Positions 4,889-7,302 of a stretch of DNA of 7,302 nt are shown here, piece by piece (the first letter of the stretch is position 1; every line of letters starts with the position of its first letter). Under the pieces are notes generated by a model. That model did no database searches and was not told the DNA's origin. It saw only the letters and a program-made list of their open reading frames with translations. Source of the stretch: an uncultured Spirochaetaceae bacterium (lineage in GTDB: Bacteria > Spirochaetota > Spirochaetia > Sphaerochaetales > Sphaerochaetaceae); the NCBI GenBank assembly GCA_946414625.1, contig CAMKPI010000078.1, positions 1 to 7,302 on the forward strand, read 5' to 3'. Made by a program: the position numbers and the translations under genes.

Positions 4889-5977
4889 TCAGCCGTTTTT
4901 CGCCTCGTAGTCCTTGAGGAATGCGACCAACGCCTCCACGCCCTCGATAGGCATCGCGTTGTATGCCGAGCAGCGCAGCCCGCCCACGCTCTTATGCCCT
5001 TTCAGGTTGTCGTAGCCCGCAGCCTTTGTCGCCTTGACAACAGCGGCATCCTTCTCAGCACTGTCCGTAACGAACGGAATATTCATCAGAGAGCGATCTT
5101 GCGGAACCACAGTGCCGTGGAACATCTTGCTGGAATCGAGGAAATCGTAGAACACGCGGGCCTTCTTGCGGTTGATCTCTTCCATCTTTTCCAGACCGCC
5201 TATTGTGTCTTTCAGATATTTGAACACCTTACCACAGCAGTAAATTGCCCAGCAGTTCGGGGTGTTGTACATGCTGCCATTGTCGGCGTGGGTCTTGTAC
5301 TGCAGGTAGATCGGCAAATCAGTCAGGTCGTCCCGGATCAGATCCTCGCGGATTATCACCACCACCATGCCCGCGGGTCCCACGTTCTTCTGCACTCCCG
5401 CGTAGATCAAACCATACTTGGACACATCGCACGGGCGGGAAAGGAACATCGAGCTCTGGTCGCTCACAAGGATATGCCCTTTGGTGTTCGGCAGGGTGTT
5501 CCATGTCACCCCGTGGATTGTCTCGTTCTCGCAGATGTAGACGTAGTCAGCGTCCTCGGGAATGTCCAGATTAGAGCAGTCAGGGATGTACGTATAGTTC
5601 TTGTCCTTGCTGCTGGCCGCAACAATCACTTCTCCCACCTTCTTTGCCTCTTTGATCGCCTTGCTCGACCACGCACCTGTGTCGATGTAAACAGCCTTGC
5701 CATTCTTCATCAGGTTCATCGGGATCATCGAGAACTGGAGCGTCGCGCCGCCCTGGATGAAAAGCACCTTATAATTATCAGGAATATGCATGAGATCGCG
5801 CAAATCCTGCTCGGCATCATCGATAATCTTCTGATATACCGGCGAGCGATGGCTCATTTCCATCACGCACATGCCGCTTCCGCGATAGTTCATCATCTCA
5901 TCGCGAATCTCCTCAAGCACAGGCTCCGGCATCATCGCGGGTCCCGCTGAAAAATTGAAAGTCCGTCCGTATTTCAT
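4889..5977 (-). CDS. serC: Phosphoserine aminotransferase
   Basis: SerC is a cytosolic PLP enzyme that transaminates 3-phosphohydroxypyruvate with glutamate to give O-phosphoserine, the second step of serine biosynthesis. The 362 residues match the family length. The N-terminus MKYGRTFNFSAGPAMMPEPV is typical, MSHRSP is at 41-46, the cofactor-phosphate loop GGATLQFSMIPMNL at 76-89, HGVTWNT at 155-161 and SDQSSMFLSRP at 172-182. The Schiff-base lysine is K197 in IYAGVQKNVGPAG. The C-terminal VGGLRCSAYNAMPIEGVEALV is also canonical. The ATG at 5977 follows AAGGAG by five bases. The open frame continues upstream to 6337, but that part has no SerC homology and crosses the promoter. No serA or serB adjoins it. 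It has its own promoter and a leader of about 170 nt. Confidence 0.98.
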   Translation of the reverse strand: MKYGRTFNFSAGPAMMPEPVLEEIRDEMMNYRGSGMCVMEMSHRSPVYQKIIDDAEQDLRDLMHIPDNYKVLFIQGGATLQFSMIPMNLMKNGKAVYIDTGAWSSKAIKEAKKVGEVIVAASSKDKNYTYIPDCSNLDIPEDADYVYICENETIHGVTWNTLPNTKGHILVSDQSSMFLSRPCDVSKYGLIYAGVQKNVGPAGMVVVIIREDLIRDDLTDLPIYLQYKTHADNGSMYNTPNCWAIYCCGKVFKYLKDTIGGLEKMEEINRKKARVFYDFLDSSKMFHGTVVPQDRSLMNIPFVTDSAEKDAAVVKATKAAGYDNLKGHKSVGGLRCSAYNAMPIEGVEALVAFLKDYEAKNG

Positions 5978-6012
5978 TCTAGCTCCTTCATGGGTTATCA
6001 AAGAGATCCCTT

Positions 6013-6039
6013 CCTCCGGGCGGATAAGCCCCGCGGAGG
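6013..6039 (-). promoter_or_regulatory. GC-rich hairpin in the serC leader, close to the ribosome site
   Basis: In the minus-strand transcript CCTCCG (6034-6039) pairs with CGGAGG (6013-6018), enclosing a GGC/GCC inner stem. It ends 36 bases before the serC ATG. The CCTCC arm is also complementary to the serC Shine-Dalgarno GGAG, so an alternative fold could mask the ribosome site. There is no T-run, so it is not an intrinsic terminator. Confidence 0.5.
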
Positions 6040-6066
6040 CGCGCCTGTTGGAAGCAGCTCCCGGAT

Positions 6067-6135
6067 TGCGGAAACCCACATTTCTTTGCAAAAAATTTTG
6101 GTATTCACGCAAAACTGTCCGCATTCTTTGCGTGA
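6067..6135 (-). promoter_or_regulatory. Candidate pseudoknot or operator in the serC leader
   Basis: TCACGCAAA (6105-6113) and TTTGCGTGA (6127-6135) form a perfect 9-bp stem with a 13-nt loop. The loop contains TGCGGA when read on the transcribed strand (6118-6123), which is complementary to TCCGCA further downstream in the transcript (6067-6072). Stem plus loop pairing would make an H-type pseudoknot about 12 nt after the predicted transcription start. Alternatively the 9-bp inverted repeat is a protein operator; a further TCACGCA half-site lies at 6230-6236. It matches no riboswitch class I know. Confidence 0.45.
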
Positions 6136-6153
6136 TTTCACTCCACAAGGTCA

Positions 6154-6181
6154 AGCATAACACACAGAGGGCAAAACGCAA
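6154..6181 (-). promoter_or_regulatory. Candidate extended -10 promoter for serC
   Basis: On the minus strand TGTTATGCT gives a TG-N extended -10 with hexamer TATGCT (6154-6159). TTGCGT (6176-6181) stands 16 bp upstream as a partial -35. The predicted start is near 6147, producing a leader of about 170 nt before the serC ATG at 5977. It separates serC from the HD-domain gene, so serC need not depend on read-through. Confidence 0.6.
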
Positions 6182-6339
6182 CAAATATTTTTGGTAAATT
6201 ACGAGAGAGGGCGCAAACAACAGGTTTTTCACGCATAGCAGCAAGGAGAACCAGACTTGTCTATCCAGCCGCACCTGCCCCGCCGAGCGTGACCGCGCCG
6301 GTATGGATTCCGAATTCCCTGCACGTAAGACCCGCAAAC
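6182..6339. other. Intergenic stretch with no feature recognised
   Basis: Between the serC promoter and the 115-bp repeat array I see no gene, strong terminator or clear repeat. There is only a TCACGCA half-site at 6230-6236 and generally GC-rich sequence. Open frames through it are unsupported by ribosome sites or recognisable protein sequence. Confidence 0.5.
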
Positions 6340-6672
6340 AGCAGAGGCTTTTGCCTCATGAAACCTTTCCACCAGGACCCACGTAATTCAAAAACAGAAG
6401 AAAGCGGCAACGCAGAGGCAAGTCTGATGCCCCGTGCTAACAGAGATCACGGCAGCGCAGAGGCAAAACTGAAAGTCCCGCGCGTACGGAGACACATCTT
6501 CTTGCAATATTTCGCTCAGCGCATGGGCAAAGGCAAGACTTATGCCTCGCGTTAACAGAGATCACGGCAGCGCAGAAGCAAAACTGAAAGCCCCGCGCGT
6601 ACGGAGTCACATCTCCTTGAAATATTTCGTTCAGCGCATGAGCGGAGGCAAGTCTATGCCCCGCGATGACGG
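6340..6672. repeat. 115-bp tandem repeat array with internal 45/70-bp substructure
   Basis: The motif AGGC(A/T) recurs at 6345, 6416, 6461, 6531, 6576 and 6646, that is with steps of 71, 45, 70, 45 and 70 bp. The full period is 115 bp, with about two complete units and partial ones at each end. Long stretches such as AACAGAGATCACGGCAGCGC (6439 and 6554) are identical between units. One sub-element each time is a small hairpin of the form GGCA-loop-TGCC, whose loop changes (AGTCTGA, AGACTTA, AGTCTA). It occupies the gap downstream of the HD-domain gene. A period that is not a multiple of three argues against coding. Confidence 0.88.
6344..6357 (-). terminator. Weak candidate terminator hairpin downstream of the HD-domain gene
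   Basis: GAGGC-AAAA-GCCTC on the minus strand is a perfect 5-bp stem followed by TGCTGTTTGC, which is only modestly T-rich. It is the first member of the 115-bp array. It is the best intrinsic-terminator-like structure seen between the HD gene and serC, but it is weak and may simply be a repeat hairpin. Confidence 0.25.
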
Positions 6673-6678
6673 AGGCGG

Positions 6679-7302
6679 TTAATCCTCTGCATACGGCACA
6701 AGGACGACAGAGGTCTGAGAAATTCTCAGATCCGAACGACTCTCAGCCACAGCGCGGCAATAATCAAGGGTCTGCTGTATTTTATCTGCAAGCTCCTGCA
6801 GGCGCGGCACGTATTCAGGTGAGATCGGATCCACATGCAGCGCGATTCTGTCTTTCAGAACCTCCACTTCGCGGATCGAACGATGCTTGCTGAACTCGAT
6901 TATATCAACCTCGCTCAGGAGATCCGCCATATCGAAAAGAATCTCAGGATTCCTGTCGGATGCCACATCGATCTCATCCGCCAGACGGACAATCGCCGCA
7001 AGATATGCCGTGCGGATAATCCCACCTTCCGAGACAATGTCCGGATATTCGTTTTTGTCGTAAAGATCCGTCTTTCTGTGTCCCCGACACACCTGGATTA
7101 TGGCAAACAGCACATCTTCGCTGGGCATCTCGAAAAGGTTCGCATACTTCCTTATATAGTGACCGCTGAACTCATTGTGGAACGCTCTGACCAGATCCGA
7201 CTCGTCGAAACCCTCGTGGGTTGAAAGATAGTCCCCATAATCAATCTTGCTGGAAAACTCCTCGAAATCCTTGTCGCCAATGCCCATTCCCGTATCATGC
7301 AG
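6679..7302 (-). CDS. HD-domain metal-dependent phosphohydrolase, C-terminal part (cut by right edge)
   Basis: The visible 207 residues begin within LHDTGMG, the HD metal-binding signature (H2-D3 of the visible part). HNEFSGHYIRKYA, VCRGHRK and RLADEIDVASDRN follow, the last probably supplying the final metal-binding aspartate. This spacing fits an HD superfamily phosphohydrolase acting on a nucleotide or other phosphoester. The H-x-x-FS and DE-x-D blocks remind me of the HD-CE type, often linked or fused to an HSP90-like ATPase, but I could not test this. The open frame continues to the window edge without a break, so the ATG at 7287 is internal. The first histidine of the site and any N-terminal domain are outside. 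Stop TAA at 6679. Substrate unknown. Confidence 0.75.
   Translation of the reverse strand: MHDTGMGIGDKDFEEFSSKIDYGDYLSTHEGFDESDLVRAFHNEFSGHYIRKYANLFEMPSEDVLFAIIQVCRGHRKTDLYDKNEYPDIVSEGGIIRTAYLAAIVRLADEIDVASDRNPEILFDMADLLSEVDIIEFSKHRSIREVEVLKDRIALHVDPISPEYVPRLQELADKIQQTLDYCRAVAESRSDLRISQTSVVLVPYAED

Noticed and set aside
4814..5950. 378-codon plus-strand frame
   Set aside because: Shadow of serC, whose motifs and PLP lysine on the minus strand are unmistakable.
5978..6337. 120-codon upstream extension of serC in the same frame
   Set aside because: It adds sequence unlike SerC, crosses the predicted promoter, and the ATG at 5977 has a good ribosome site and the canonical N-terminus.
6289..6555. 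88-codon plus-strand frame in the 115-bp array
   Set aside because: The 115-bp period shifts frame at each unit, so the reading frame is not maintained; no ribosome site is seen.
3973..6672. Insertion sequence or phage remnant
   Set aside because: No transposase, integrase, terminal inverted repeat with target duplication or phage-like protein was found in any gap.

Overview
The window looks like a chromosomal segment of a spirochaete, most likely a Treponema or close relative with fairly high GC. The evidence is the neighbourhood smc / rnhB / PUR-alpha-type nucleic-acid-binding protein, which I recall as conserved in Borrelia and Treponema, plus an SMC head region and a PUR-alpha domain that read as spirochaetal. 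These assignments come from motif recognition and memory; no database search was run.

Layout, left to right. At 1-1671 (minus) is the N-terminal 557 codons of the chromosome-organising ATPase SMC, cut by the window edge. A 64-bp divergent gap holds outward-facing extended -10 promoters. At 1736-2881 (plus) is rnhB (RNase HII), with about 125 extra residues between two catalytic aspartates, most of them encoded by 63-bp tandem repeats. It converges on, and overlaps by 47 bp, a minus-strand PUR-alpha-family gene (2835-3269). Further right on the minus strand is a unit with a strong promoter (3939-3967), rpsU (3622-3831), tRNA-Gly(UCC) (3487-3557) and an intrinsic terminator (3439-3464). Next come serC (4889-5977, minus) with its own promoter and a long, possibly structured leader, and finally the C-terminal part of an HD-type phosphohydrolase (6679-7302, minus) running off the right edge.

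The genes are housekeeping: chromosome segregation (smc), ribonucleotide removal (rnhB), translation (rpsU, tRNA-Gly) and serine biosynthesis (serC). They form several short transcription units, not one pathway operon.

The unusual part is the repeats. Both larger intergenic gaps are packed with them, and a separate tandem repeat sits inside rnhB: (a) 63-bp repeats in rnhB, open in all six frames; (b) an array of about 68-bp units at 3973-4320 with a conserved core, several units carrying unit-specific complementary arms; (c) about 24 degenerate 20-21-bp units at 4384-4875 with a 237-bp higher-order duplication, lying between the serC stop and a strong terminator; (d) a 115-bp tandem array at 6340-6672. 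I see no transposase, CRISPR array, phage gene or integrase. The best candidates for something undescribed are the ORF-compatible palindromic repeat in rnhB, the core-plus-variable-arm array next to the rpsU promoter, and a possible pseudoknot in the serC leader.
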